Shown here in pieces: positions 37,673-47,290 of a DNA stretch of 64,000 nucleotides. The first letter of the stretch is position 1. Each line of letters begins with the position of its first letter. The position numbers and the translations under genes were made by a program. The stretch covers positions 51,019 through 115,018 of the forward strand of contig MPMI01000011.1 in assembly GCA_002238415.1 (NCBI GenBank), in the 5' to 3' direction. The stretch is from Desulfurellaceae bacterium bin18 (GTDB lineage Bacteria > Desulfobacterota > Binatia > Bin18). The notes under the pieces are model-generated. The model saw only the letters and a list, made by a program, of their open reading frames with translations. It was not told the origin of the DNA and did no database searches.

Positions 37673-37726
37673 AATGCGTAAACGTGCCCTCCAACAAACA
37701 GGCAAATGTTGGCGCGTTTACGCATT
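37673..37726. promoter_or_regulatory. long imperfect palindrome between divergent genes
   Basis: AATGCGTAAACG (37673-37684) pairs perfectly with CGTTTACGCATT (37715-37726), and inside it CCAACA (37691-37696) pairs with TGTTGG (37707-37712), giving a 12+6-bp cruciform with an internal loop. It sits in the 120-base gap between the helical hypothetical gene and pepP, so it may be an operator or a mobile intergenic palindrome. Confidence 0.5.
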
Positions 37727-37753
37727 TAAGCACGAAACGGACGGTACGGTAGC

Positions 37754-39070
37754 ATGCCAATGAACGGAAATCTTTCGACCTATGCAGCTCGCCGGCAGGC
37801 GTTCCTGAAACAGATGGGTGATGGGGTTGCCCTCTTTCCGGCAGCCCCGACTTCCATTCGCTCCCAGGACGTCGAGTACCGCTATCGCCAGGACAACGAC
37901 CTGTATTACCTGACCGGTTTTCCGGAACCGGAATCCCTGTGCCTGCTCTCGCCCAATCACGACAAGGAACAGTTCATCCTGTTTGTCCGTCCACGCGACA
38001 AGGAAAAAGAGACCTGGACAGGAAAACGGTTTGGCGTTGAGGGCGCACGGGAGCACTTTGGCGTGGATGCCGCCTATACGATCGATCAACTCGACAAGGT
38101 GCTGCCCGAACACCTGCTCGCCGCGGAGAAAATATACTACGGACTTGGCCGAGACGAGCGCCTCAACGCAAAGATTCTGGACTTTGTGAATCAGGGCCGG
38201 CTGCAACGCCCGCGCAGTGGGCGCGGGCCGGTCTCGCTTGTTGACCCCGGCGACCTGCTGCACGAAATGCGGCTGTTCAAAACAGCGGGAGAAATCGACC
38301 TGATGCGCCAGGCGGTCAAGGCGTCTGCCGCAGCCCACCACGCGGCCCTGCACGAGACGCGACCGGGCATGTACGAATACGAAATCGAAGCTCTGCTTGA
38401 GTATCACTTCCGGCGCAGCGGGGCGGACGGGCCCGCTTACCCGTCCATTGTTGCCTCAGGCGCAAACGCCACAATCCTGCATTACATCTCCAACGATCAA
38501 CCAATGCAGGACGGAGACCTGTTGCTGATCGACGCCGGTTCGGAGTACGCCTGTTATTGCTCGGATGTGACGCGCACGTTTCCGGTCGGCCGCGCGTTTT
38601 CGGCTCCACAGCAAGAAATCTACAGCCTGGTTCTGACCGCGCAAAAACAGGCGATTGAAATGATTCGACCCGGTGTGGGCTTTGACGACGTACATCAACA
38701 CGCAACGGAAATATTGATTGACGGGCTGCGCGACCTCGGCCTGCTATCCGGCAGTACGGAAAGCATTCTTGAGCAAGGCGACTATCGCCGGTTTTATATG
38801 CACCGCACGAGCCACTGGCTGGGCATGGATGTGCACGATGTGGGCAAATACCGAGTTGGGGAAGAGTCCCGGACGCTCGAACCCGGCATGGTCCTAACGG
38901 TTGAACCCGGCCTGTATATCGCCGCAGACGCAGATGTACCGACAGCCTACCAGGGGATTGGGGTGCGCATCGAGGACGACGTGCTCGTGACAGCCGACGG
39001 CCACGACGTGCTGACCGGTGCAATCCCGAAAGATCTCGACGATATCGAAGCCGCCAGACGGGGAGGATAA
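37754..39070 (+). CDS. pepP: Xaa-Pro aminopeptidase (aminopeptidase P)
   Basis: This dimanganese exopeptidase removes N-terminal residues preceding proline. The 438-residue protein has the aminopeptidase P N-terminal domain (about 8-140, with VEYRYRQDNDLYYLTGFPEP) and the pita-bread catalytic domain. Metal ligands are visible: two Asp in IDAGSEYACYCSDVTRTF, His in HRTSHWLGMDVHDVG, Glu in LTVEPGLYIA and Glu in GVRIEDDVLVT. Length and motifs are normal for the bacterial enzyme. Confidence 0.94.
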   Translation: MPMNGNLSTYAARRQAFLKQMGDGVALFPAAPTSIRSQDVEYRYRQDNDLYYLTGFPEPESLCLLSPNHDKEQFILFVRPRDKEKETWTGKRFGVEGAREHFGVDAAYTIDQLDKVLPEHLLAAEKIYYGLGRDERLNAKILDFVNQGRLQRPRSGRGPVSLVDPGDLLHEMRLFKTAGEIDLMRQAVKASAAAHHAALHETRPGMYEYEIEALLEYHFRRSGADGPAYPSIVASGANATILHYISNDQPMQDGDLLLIDAGSEYACYCSDVTRTFPVGRAFSAPQQEIYSLVLTAQKQAIEMIRPGVGFDDVHQHATEILIDGLRDLGLLSGSTESILEQGDYRRFYMHRTSHWLGMDVHDVGKYRVGEESRTLEPGMVLTVEPGLYIAADADVPTAYQGIGVRIEDDVLVTADGHDVLTGAIPKDLDDIEAARRGG

Positions 39071-39103
39071 AAGAATCCCCAAAATCCAGGGCCTCGCCCG
39101 TCC

Positions 39104-39394
39104 TCAGCCGGCCGGACGCTGGGCGTGGGTGTTGAGGTAGCCGAGTATGGTGCGGCGCTCGGTTTCGGATAAAGGCGGGCGACCGAGACGTACAAACTCC
39201 GTGTCCATACGCGCCAGCATGAACTGCCACATCTCCGGTGTGAGCAGGCCGGGCTGATATAAACGGTGACAGCCGGAGCAGCGCTGCCGATAGAGCTGCG
39301 CGCCCACTGAGTCGGGCTCGGGCAAGGACGTTTCACACGCCGTTACACTGGCGCACAACAGCCCCAGGACTACGCTTCGCAGCCTCCGCGCCAT
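39104..39394 (-). CDS. c-type cytochrome-like lipoprotein (single heme)
   Basis: This 96-residue protein from ATG 39394 has a lipoprotein signal (LCASVTAC, Cys20). A short mature part has one heme site CSGCH (39-43) preceded by GAQLYRQR, and a helical tail LTPEMWQFMLARMDTEF. There is no obvious distal Met in the usual place, though two Met residues follow the heme motif. It is the last gene of a tightly spaced four-gene operon. Its redox partner is unknown. Confidence 0.75.
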   Translation of the reverse strand: MARRLRSVVLGLLCASVTACETSLPEPDSVGAQLYRQRCSGCHRLYQPGLLTPEMWQFMLARMDTEFVRLGRPPLSETERRTILGYLNTHAQRPAG

Positions 39395-39401
39395 TCTGGT
39401 C

Positions 39402-39893
39402 TCACACCCGAAACGGCTCACGGCAGACTGCTACCTGGCCGGGGATGTCCTCAATCATGACCTCTATCGTTTCGATGCTATTCCCGCGCGCCTCCGCCAG
39501 ACGGGCGCGCAGTCGCGTAATCAGATACTGGGCGATCTCTTCCGATGAGGAGTGTACGATGGGCAGCAGGCGGACATCCTGCCGGGGGAAGCTGAACTGA
39601 GTGCCGTCTTCACACTCCACCCGAACGGTCTCGGTGTCCGCGCTAATACGCAGGCAGTCGCTGTGTTCAGGCAACAGGGTGGTAAAATGCAGTTGCTGAC
39701 ATTCTTCTTCGGCAATTTTTTTCAGCACCAGAAAATCCACCACATAGCCGTCCGGCCCAACCGGTCCGCTCACCTTCACTTCGGCCTGATAGGTATGGCC
39801 GTGTAAAGGCTCGCGGAAGCCTTTGAAGGCAATGAAATGCGCCGCGGTAAAACATAATTGTTCCTTGCCGATTGACACCGAGAAAATACTCAT
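39402..39893 (-). CDS. 6-pyruvoyltetrahydropterin synthase / QueD-like protein lacking the catalytic Cys
   Basis: This 163-residue protein has the T-fold of PTPS/QueD enzymes. Zinc ligands are His19 (FTAAHFI), His31 and His33 (LHGHTYQAEV), with VVDFLVLKKI, HSSSEEIAQYL and a terminal EDIPGQ Glu. The catalytic cysteine that normally precedes the HGH motif by four residues is Arg27 (REPLHGH), with Glu next to it, so the reaction may differ from QueD or PTPS. It lies 7 bases before the cytochrome gene and 12 after the cyclotransferase-like gene. No other queuosine genes are near. Confidence 0.8.
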   Translation of the reverse strand: MSIFSVSIGKEQLCFTAAHFIAFKGFREPLHGHTYQAEVKVSGPVGPDGYVVDFLVLKKIAEEECQQLHFTTLLPEHSDCLRISADTETVRVECEDGTQFSFPRQDVRLLPIVHSSSEEIAQYLITRLRARLAEARGNSIETIEVMIEDIPGQVAVCREPFRV

Positions 39894-39905
39894 CCGTCTA
39901 TCCTC

Positions 39906-40778
39906 TTAGCTGTTAAAGCCCTCAAGAAAGTCTCCCAGTCCACCCCGGTGCAGCGCCGCTTCAAAGCTGCCAAACGCTTGCGCATACTGCTCCGGTGTCA
40001 AGCCGGTCGTCTGGAAAAAACATTCGGTTTCCTCGGCCAGCACAGGCCGGATACGCTGATACAGCGTTTCTGCCAGCTCGCGATGATCCCCAACGCTCGC
40101 CAGGAAATCCCGCACGTTTATGCCATGTGCCCCCCCCAGCAGACACGACAGGAAATAAGCTACCTGATCCTCATTCGGTTTGCGCCGCCAGGTCTCGACC
40201 GTACTCAGGACGGTATTGATACCCGTCTGCTGACGAATGGAGACAACATCCGGCGTGCCGGTTCCCCTCGGTCCGGGTGCGAGAAAAATCAAGGCGTAGC
40301 CCACTTCAGCCAGTCGAACCGGATGGGGTATGTAATGGGGTGAGGTATAACCCGTTATCGAGAAAAGCTGACGCCGATAGGCCACCAGATCATGTGCCTG
40401 CTCGGCCGCAAGCCGCCACAGCCACTCAGCCACCCCAAGGCCGTGTTTTCGTGCCCGCTCGACCAGGGTCAGCATAGCTTCCGGCCGATACCCTTCTCGT
40501 TTGACCAGACGGCCACAGTCTTCCAGCGAGACGTTCAGCCCCAGGGCTTCAACCCGCCCATCGGGCACGGTTTGCGGCGAAACGATTGTGCCCTCCAGCG
40601 CGGGCTGCTCAAGCTCCAGGTCGGTGGCAAAGCGGTCGCCGTATTTGGAGAGTTTGGCAAAGCCGCGAGTGCAGCCGTTCAAGGCCACAATGCAGGCCGT
40701 CCGCAGTTGAAATGTGCCGGAAAACGACAGGCCCCGACCGCTCATCAACGAACCATGACCGATGACGGTGACTTCCAT
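39906..40778 (-). CDS. gamma-glutamylcyclotransferase-like protein
   Basis: This 290-residue protein has a GGCT-like beginning: VIGHGSLMSGRGL in place of the YGSL loop, VALNGCTRGFAKLSKYGDR, an EGTIV strand and RLVKREGY, whose Glu95 fits the catalytic acid of that fold. About 160 further residues (LAPGPRGTGTPDVVSIRQQ, helical end) are an extension not seen in short GGCT enzymes. It could act on a gamma-glutamyl amine or peptide. It is the second gene of the four-gene minus-strand operon. Confidence 0.55.
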   Translation of the reverse strand: MEVTVIGHGSLMSGRGLSFSGTFQLRTACIVALNGCTRGFAKLSKYGDRFATDLELEQPALEGTIVSPQTVPDGRVEALGLNVSLEDCGRLVKREGYRPEAMLTLVERARKHGLGVAEWLWRLAAEQAHDLVAYRRQLFSITGYTSPHYIPHPVRLAEVGYALIFLAPGPRGTGTPDVVSIRQQTGINTVLSTVETWRRKPNEDQVAYFLSCLLGGAHGINVRDFLASVGDHRELAETLYQRIRPVLAEETECFFQTTGLTPEQYAQAFGSFEAALHRGGLGDFLEGFNS

Positions 40779-40790
40779 GTGTCCCCTACC

Positions 40791-41816
40791 CTAGCGGCTC
40801 GCAGCGGGTCGGAAAAGTCGGGCTGCGGGAGACGTGTTTTCCTCATCTTCTTCGGAGGGAGAAAACTCATGCACGATGATGTCTGAGGCTTCGACCTTAC
40901 GGACCGCATCCCAGTCATGGGAGGGCAGGACGAGAAGTTCCGGAACGAGGTCTTTGAATTTCTTGAGACGCCAGATTTTTTCCCACCACAGCTCGCGATT
41001 AGCGGCCAGACCGGGCATCCAGGCATAGCGCGCCTGACTATGTGTCCAGGCCAGATTGCCACACAGGAGAACGGGCCGGGCGGGCAGGCGGACGAGAACG
41101 GCAAGCCCGCCGGCGGTCGCGCCGGTAACGTCAATCAGCTCGATACTGCCATCACCAAAGAGGTCGTGACTCCGGGCAAAAGTACCGAGTGGCGTATCGG
41201 CGGAAAAATCAACGAATTGCCAGCTCGTAATCTGGTCGAATTCATCCGCCATATACAGACCGAGAGGACTACTGCTCAGCGCTGCGACGTGCTCTTCGCG
41301 CGTTACCACAGCAGCCGCTTGGGACAGATTCGCCAGCTCCCCGGTGTGATCGAGCCGCAGGTCGGGCAGAATCACGAATTTCACCGTCTCCGCTGAGAGT
41401 CGGACCGTCTGGAGCTGGGAGAGGATATCCTGGCCGGGCTGCATGTCTGCCTGTCCAAAGATCGAGCGAATTGGTCCTAAGTAGCGCGGTGCATCTTCCG
41501 CCAGCTCTCGGTTTAACCCGGTTCCAACCAGGACCAGACCCTGCTTGGGATGCTCGATGCCAAACACCAGGATATCGAGGGTGTGCTGCTGCGGGAGACT
41601 CCCGTCTTGGTAGACGATCCGGCTGGATACCGCTATCGAGCCAGTCTGAAAGACGTGCAGTTTAATCCCACTCACACCTCGGTACTGTTCCGGCCAATTG
41701 TGAAGGACCGGCTCAATATACGGCAGCCGGAGCGGCTCTTCACAAGCCACACCCAGTATTAATACACAAGCGACGAGCAAACGGAGGGCAGAGACGGAAG
41801 ACAGACTATGCATCAT
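40791..41816 (-). CDS. degenerate metallo-beta-lactamase-fold lipoprotein
   Basis: This 341-residue exported lipoprotein (LILGVAC, Cys25) has the layout of lactonase-type MBL enzymes: DILVFGIEHPKQGLVLVGTG near 80, a central turn at VILPDLRLDHTGEL, and VLLCGNLAWTHSQ. The metal motif HxHxDH is changed to D152-L-R-L-D156-H157, and later histidines are also altered, so the zinc site is probably lost. It may be a binding protein or have another activity. First gene of the operon that includes the GGCT-like, PTPS-like and cytochrome genes (gaps 12, 12 and 7 bases). Confidence 0.7.
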   Translation of the reverse strand: MMHSLSSVSALRLLVACVLILGVACEEPLRLPYIEPVLHNWPEQYRGVSGIKLHVFQTGSIAVSSRIVYQDGSLPQQHTLDILVFGIEHPKQGLVLVGTGLNRELAEDAPRYLGPIRSIFGQADMQPGQDILSQLQTVRLSAETVKFVILPDLRLDHTGELANLSQAAAVVTREEHVAALSSSPLGLYMADEFDQITSWQFVDFSADTPLGTFARSHDLFGDGSIELIDVTGATAGGLAVLVRLPARPVLLCGNLAWTHSQARYAWMPGLAANRELWWEKIWRLKKFKDLVPELLVLPSHDWDAVRKVEASDIIVHEFSPSEEDEENTSPAARLFRPAASR

Positions 41817-41911
41817 CTTAAGGCCAGCAGCGTATCAAACCAGGATATCCATTAGCACTAGCAGTTCGCACGGACGGTTGCACCTGCGTAAAAGTAAGAG
41901 AAGCCGCTGCT

Positions 41912-41944
41912 CTCACAAGGGGATTCTTCGCCTCCCCTTGTGAG
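41912..41944. promoter_or_regulatory. perfect 12-bp inverted repeat (operator-like)
   Basis: CTCACAAGGGGA (41912-41923) and TCCCCTTGTGAG (41933-41944) are perfect reverse complements with a 9-base loop. The element lies in the 201-base divergent gap and ends exactly where the -35 box of the MoxR-operon promoter begins, so it may bind a regulator; a terminator for upstream reading is an alternative. Confidence 0.55.
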
Positions 41945-41973
41945 TTGACCTGAGAAAGGCTGTCAACTATGGT
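41945..41973 (+). promoter_or_regulatory. sigma-70-type promoter for the MoxR/VWA operon
   Basis: TTGACC (41945-41950), a 17-base spacer and TATGGT (41968-41973) lie 44 bases before the first operon gene. The -35 directly abuts the palindrome at 41912-41944. Confidence 0.5.
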
Positions 41974-42017
41974 GTGAGCGCCTTTTTCAAGGAGCACAGG
42001 CATTTAAGGACTCTCGC

Positions 42018-43417
42018 ATGGACTGGCCACCCGGCACTGAGGAGCGGAGCGCGCTCGCTGAGGTCGAAGCGAGACTGCACAAGCTTCAGGCGCGCTTTAA
42101 TCTCTATACCGCCCAGCACCGCTTCTATGGTGTTGGGACGGTCTTTGCCCTCGGCTTCGCGCTTTTCACTTTTCTGGCCTTCTCGCTCTCTTCGTTCTGG
42201 TTCATCCTGGTAGCCTGGCCGCTCCTTGCCCTGGCCGGTTTTGTCTGTTTTCGGCTTCTCCGCCAGGGCATAGCGGACTGGACCAATCTGCACACCGCCG
42301 CTAGCCGGATTGACCTTCAGGTTGGGCTCAAACAGCGCCTGTCAACGCTGACCGCCCAGCTTCTGGCGCACTCTTCCAACGGACCTCCGGCTTCCCGCTT
42401 ATGGGCGTATCTCCTCCACGATAATATGGACCGGCTGGCAGTGTGGGAGGTCAAGAAGATCGCACCACGGCGCATACCCTGGAGCGTCCTGCCTTTTCTC
42501 GCCGCGCTGGCACTCGCGTTCCTGGTCGCTTCCGTCCCGTTACTGTCACCCGCGTCCGAACCCGAACCTTTCTCACTGACCAATCTTGAGCTTCTTTCCT
42601 CCGAGTTGCCCGAACGCACGGGACAGTTGGTAGACAAACGTCTATCCATGCCGCCGGAAGGTCTCACCTCTAGTACGCTGGACCCGCTGCCTGTTGGTGA
42701 GACACTGTCTGAGCAGGCGGACAACCAGGCGAGTTTTCAGGATCACGCAGCAGAAGAAGGTCTGGGCCAGGAACTGCTGGACTTGGCGTCTCTGCCTGAA
42801 GACCTCCAACAAGCCCTGCTGACGGCGCTGCAAGGACTCCAAGAGTCTCAGGCGTCCCTTGACGAGCGGGATGCCGCCGAGGGACTCCTCAACGACGAAC
42901 AGCAACTCGCGCAGAATGGACAGTCTGCGCAGCAGGCAGGAGACGCCACTCAACAGGCGCTTGGTGAGGGCCAGACCGGGCAGGACGCTGAACAAACTGC
43001 GCCGGGTAGTCATCAGGCGCCGGAACAGGGCAGCGGCCTCCAGAAGCTCAAACAAGCGCGGCTTGATCGACGGAAAGCTATGGGGGCCTTTCAGTCTGCC
43101 AACCCCCAGCTTCCCCGCCGGGGGGGCCAGGCCGGTCGGGGGGGTATGGGTGCAGGGAGCGGCACAGACCGACGCCTGTACGGTGACGAGGCCAACCTGG
43201 GCAGCACGCCGCAGACCTTCAGCCTGTCGCTCGATGCCAGCTTTGAGAAGAGCCAGACCGGTTACGAGATTGTCAAAGACGAGGGCGGCGGGGTGATTCT
43301 CAAGTCCACCAGCCAGCTCAGCGCAAACCAGGCATTGGACGATGCCATCCGGAATGCCCAGATTCCACCGGAATATGAAGACATTGTGAAACAGCTGTTT
43401 TCGCGGGAGGCAGTGCA

Positions 43418-43421
<4 letters not shown>
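42018..43421 (+). CDS. membrane protein of a MoxR/VWA operon (DUF4175-like)
   Basis: This 467-residue protein has hydrophobic segments at about 38-58, 62-82 and 166-186. A long soluble region follows, rich in Gln, Ala and Glu (QLAQNGQSAQQAGDATQQAL), then a Gly-rich stretch and a terminal conserved-looking domain (GYEIVKDEGGGVILKSTSQL, ALDDAIRNAQIPPEYEDIV). It starts a five-gene operon and overlaps the MoxR ATPase gene by four bases. The layout resembles DUF4175-type proteins found with MoxR systems. An AAGGA site precedes ATG 42018. Confidence 0.7.
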
Positions 43422-44467
<1,046 letters not shown>

Positions 44468-44481
44468 GAAGAGGACCACGC

Positions 44482-45381
44482 GTGAGTCTGACCGATCCCG
44501 CCTTTTTCAAGCAGCTTGACCGTCTGCGTATCCGTGTCCGCGCGGCCCGCGGTCACCGTCCTGGGGAGACGCCCATTCCGCGCACGAGCCAGGCCTGGGG
44601 CGTGGAATTCGAGTCGTATAAAGATTATTCGCCCGGTGATGATTTTCGCTATTTGGACTGGAATGCCGCCGGTCGGCTCGACCAACTGGTGGTCAAGACG
44701 TTTACGGCGGAACGGGAAATCCCGTTTCATCTCATCCTCGACACCAGCGCATCGATGGGCGCCCCGACCGGAGACGGGAAATTCTCCCATGCCGTGGACC
44801 TGGTCACGGCGCTGAGTTATATCGCGCTGGCCAGTAATAACACGCTCCGGATCGCCGCCCTGTCTTCGCCGCCGCGCCCCTTTCTGGCAACACCGTTCTT
44901 ACGTCATCGCAACCGTTTTCTGCGGGTCTCCCCTTTTTTGGAGGCGCTGACACCAACCGGGAAGACCTACCTCAGGGAGTCTGTCCAGGCCTATATTCGG
45001 CAGGCCAAAGAGCCGGGCGTGGTCATCCTGGTTTCGGACTTTCTGACCCGACCCGCGCAGTATGAAGCCGCCCTGCTCTTTCTGATCGCGCAGGGCTATG
45101 AGGTCAAAGCCATTCAGGTGCTGGGCGAGAGCGAGCTGCGCCCGGAACGTCTTTTTCGGCGCGGCAAGCTATACGATGTCGAAGAGCAAACCGAACGCTG
45201 GGTCACCCTCAGCCGGGCCAACCTTGAGAAATATCACCACGCCCTGTCGGTCCACTGTGATGCCCTCCAACAGTTCTGTCATAAACATCGGGTCCTCTAT
45301 ACTCGTCTCTCCAGCGCGCAGCCCATCACCGAGACGGTGACGGAGACCCTCGCCCAGGTGGGACTCGTCACCCTCCACTGA
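44482..45381 (+). CDS. DUF58 / VWA-like domain protein
   Basis: This 299-residue cytoplasmic DUF58 protein is the usual partner of MoxR ATPases. It has the family signature EFESYKDYSPGDDFRYLDWN and FTAEREIPFHLILDTSASMG, the latter providing a VWA-type metal site. VILVSDFLTRP and a C-terminal FCHKHRVLYTRL follow. It lies 14 bases after moxR and 16 before the membrane VWA gene. It may link the ATPase to the membrane VWA proteins. Confidence 0.9.
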   Translation: MSLTDPAFFKQLDRLRIRVRAARGHRPGETPIPRTSQAWGVEFESYKDYSPGDDFRYLDWNAAGRLDQLVVKTFTAEREIPFHLILDTSASMGAPTGDGKFSHAVDLVTALSYIALASNNTLRIAALSSPPRPFLATPFLRHRNRFLRVSPFLEALTPTGKTYLRESVQAYIRQAKEPGVVILVSDFLTRPAQYEAALLFLIAQGYEVKAIQVLGESELRPERLFRRGKLYDVEEQTERWVTLSRANLEKYHHALSVHCDALQQFCHKHRVLYTRLSSAQPITETVTETLAQVGLVTLH

Positions 45382-45397
45382 GTATCTTCTACGGCGT

Positions 45398-47290
45398 ATG
45401 GGTATCCTCAATCCAGCGGCCTTACCGTTCGTTTCCCTGCTCGGCGTGCTGGTCCTGATCTATCTGCGCCAGCGGACCCGTACCCGCATTGAGGTCCCCA
45501 GCTTGTTGTTCTGGGCAGATGTTCCCGAAGATCGCGTGCGGTCCAGACGCTTCCGGCCCGACCTTCTCTTTTTCCTTCAGGTCCTGCTCCTGTTGTTGCT
45601 GATCGGGGGGTTGCTGCATCCGTACTGGTCACGCGCGGTGACCGAAACGCGCGGTGACCGGCAGATTCTCGTCTTCGATCTGTCGGCGAGTATGCAGGCT
45701 CGCGAAAACGGCGTGCGCCGGTTTGATCTGGCCCTGGATCAGGCCAAAAATGTACTCCACGCCCTGGCGCCGCTTGACGAAGTCATGCTCATCGGCATTG
45801 CTGCCCGGCCCCAGGTCATCAGCGGTTTTACGACCGACCATCGTTTGGTATTGCACCGCCTCGAGAGCCTCCGACCACAGGATACGGGCACCCAGTTAGA
45901 ACTGGGTATCGAACTCGCCCTGGTCCAGCGTGACCGTGCCGGACGGCAAGCCCAGATCCATGTTTTTACCGACCTATCGTCCAACCAGCTGAGTCTGTCA
46001 GAGACACAGCAACAGGCGTTGACCTATCATCGTGTTGGCGAGACAGACGATAATATGGCTCTGGCCTCGGTTCATGTCTACCAGAATCCCTTCCAGGACT
46101 ACTCCCAGGCCCAGGCCTATATCCTCGTTCGCAATTATGCCAACCGCACAAAAACGGCGACGTTACGCGTTGAACTTAACGGCCAAGCGGCCTTTCAAGA
46201 AGCCTTCAGCCTGTCGGCCAACGACACCCGCTCGTTCTCTTTAAGCGGTTTTACCGGGCCGGGGCAGTTGGCAGTTCATCTGGAGTCCGAGGATGCCTTA
46301 GCCGTCGACAATCACGCCCTCAACTGGGTGGCTGCGCGCCGCTCAACGCAATTAGTCCTGGTCTCTCCGGTTGCCCATCTGCACCAGGAGGTCCGGCAGC
46401 TCAGTCAGGCATTACCCGGTGTGACGCTACGCAGCACCCGGCCCGAGGACTTCTCGGCTGATCAAGTGGGCGAACAAGATGTGGTCCTGTTCCATCAATT
46501 TGTGCCCGACGAGGCAGTTCCCGCCAATAGCCTCTACATCTTTCCACCGGTTGAAAACACGCTCTTTCCCGTGCTGACCGAGGCCGCGGACCTGACCATT
46601 CTGGACTGGAACGACGAACACGAAATTTTGCACAATTTGCAGTATGTTGAAGCCCTGCCGTTCAAGCAGGCCCGGATTCTGGCCCTCCCCTCCTGGGCTC
46701 AGGTGCTCATTTCCTCAAAGACCAGCCACGGCGAGATTCCGCTTGCTCTGACGGGTGAGCGGGACGGCCGGCGTCTCGTCTGTCTCGCCTTTGATCTCGA
46801 TGCGGGAAATCTTACCGACTCGGACAATCTGACCTTGCTCGTCCTCTTTCTCAATGCCCTGCGCTGGCTGCGCCCACCCAATCCGCTCGATCCCCAGTTA
46901 TTGCCCGCCGGAGATGTGTTCTTTCTTCCCACGGACGCTCCCCTTGACGGTGCGCTCCTCTCCGCGCCTCAGACCGAAGCTCAGGCCCTTGAAACCGACA
47001 CCGTATCGCTCGATCGAGTGGGCATCTATCGGGTTGAGACTGCAAGCTATCGGGCGGAGCTGTACGCCAATCTTTTTGACGAAGCCGAATCCAACATTGG
47101 CCGCCAGACCGGGGACGATACGGGCACGGTGCAACCAGCCGTGTCGCCAGGAGTCCGGACCTCGCCTGAATCCGTACAGCGTGAAATTCCGGTCGAATTC
47201 GGCCAGAATCTGTACTGGCTGGCCGCTCTGCTGCTTTTTGCCGAGTGGCTCTACGCCTTGTGGCGCTCTCCACTGGAGGGTGTGTCATGA
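45398..47290 (+). CDS. BatA-like membrane VWA protein
   Basis: This 630-residue protein has the BatA N-terminal pair of membrane helices (LPFVSLLGVLVLIYLRQRTR; FLQVLLLLLLIGGLLHPYW), a VWA domain with MIDAS VFDLSASMQARENG (near 90) and a long periplasmic beta-rich part. A C-terminal helix YWLAALLLFAEWLYALW ends the chain. Its stop overlaps the next gene (ATGA). Such proteins display a VWA domain to the periplasm under MoxR control; the target is unknown. Confidence 0.85.
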   Translation: MGILNPAALPFVSLLGVLVLIYLRQRTRTRIEVPSLLFWADVPEDRVRSRRFRPDLLFFLQVLLLLLLIGGLLHPYWSRAVTETRGDRQILVFDLSASMQARENGVRRFDLALDQAKNVLHALAPLDEVMLIGIAARPQVISGFTTDHRLVLHRLESLRPQDTGTQLELGIELALVQRDRAGRQAQIHVFTDLSSNQLSLSETQQQALTYHRVGETDDNMALASVHVYQNPFQDYSQAQAYILVRNYANRTKTATLRVELNGQAAFQEAFSLSANDTRSFSLSGFTGPGQLAVHLESEDALAVDNHALNWVAARRSTQLVLVSPVAHLHQEVRQLSQALPGVTLRSTRPEDFSADQVGEQDVVLFHQFVPDEAVPANSLYIFPPVENTLFPVLTEAADLTILDWNDEHEILHNLQYVEALPFKQARILALPSWAQVLISSKTSHGEIPLALTGERDGRRLVCLAFDLDAGNLTDSDNLTLLVLFLNALRWLRPPNPLDPQLLPAGDVFFLPTDAPLDGALLSAPQTEAQALETDTVSLDRVGIYRVETASYRAELYANLFDEAESNIGRQTGDDTGTVQPAVSPGVRTSPESVQREIPVEFGQNLYWLAALLLFAEWLYALWRSPLEGVS

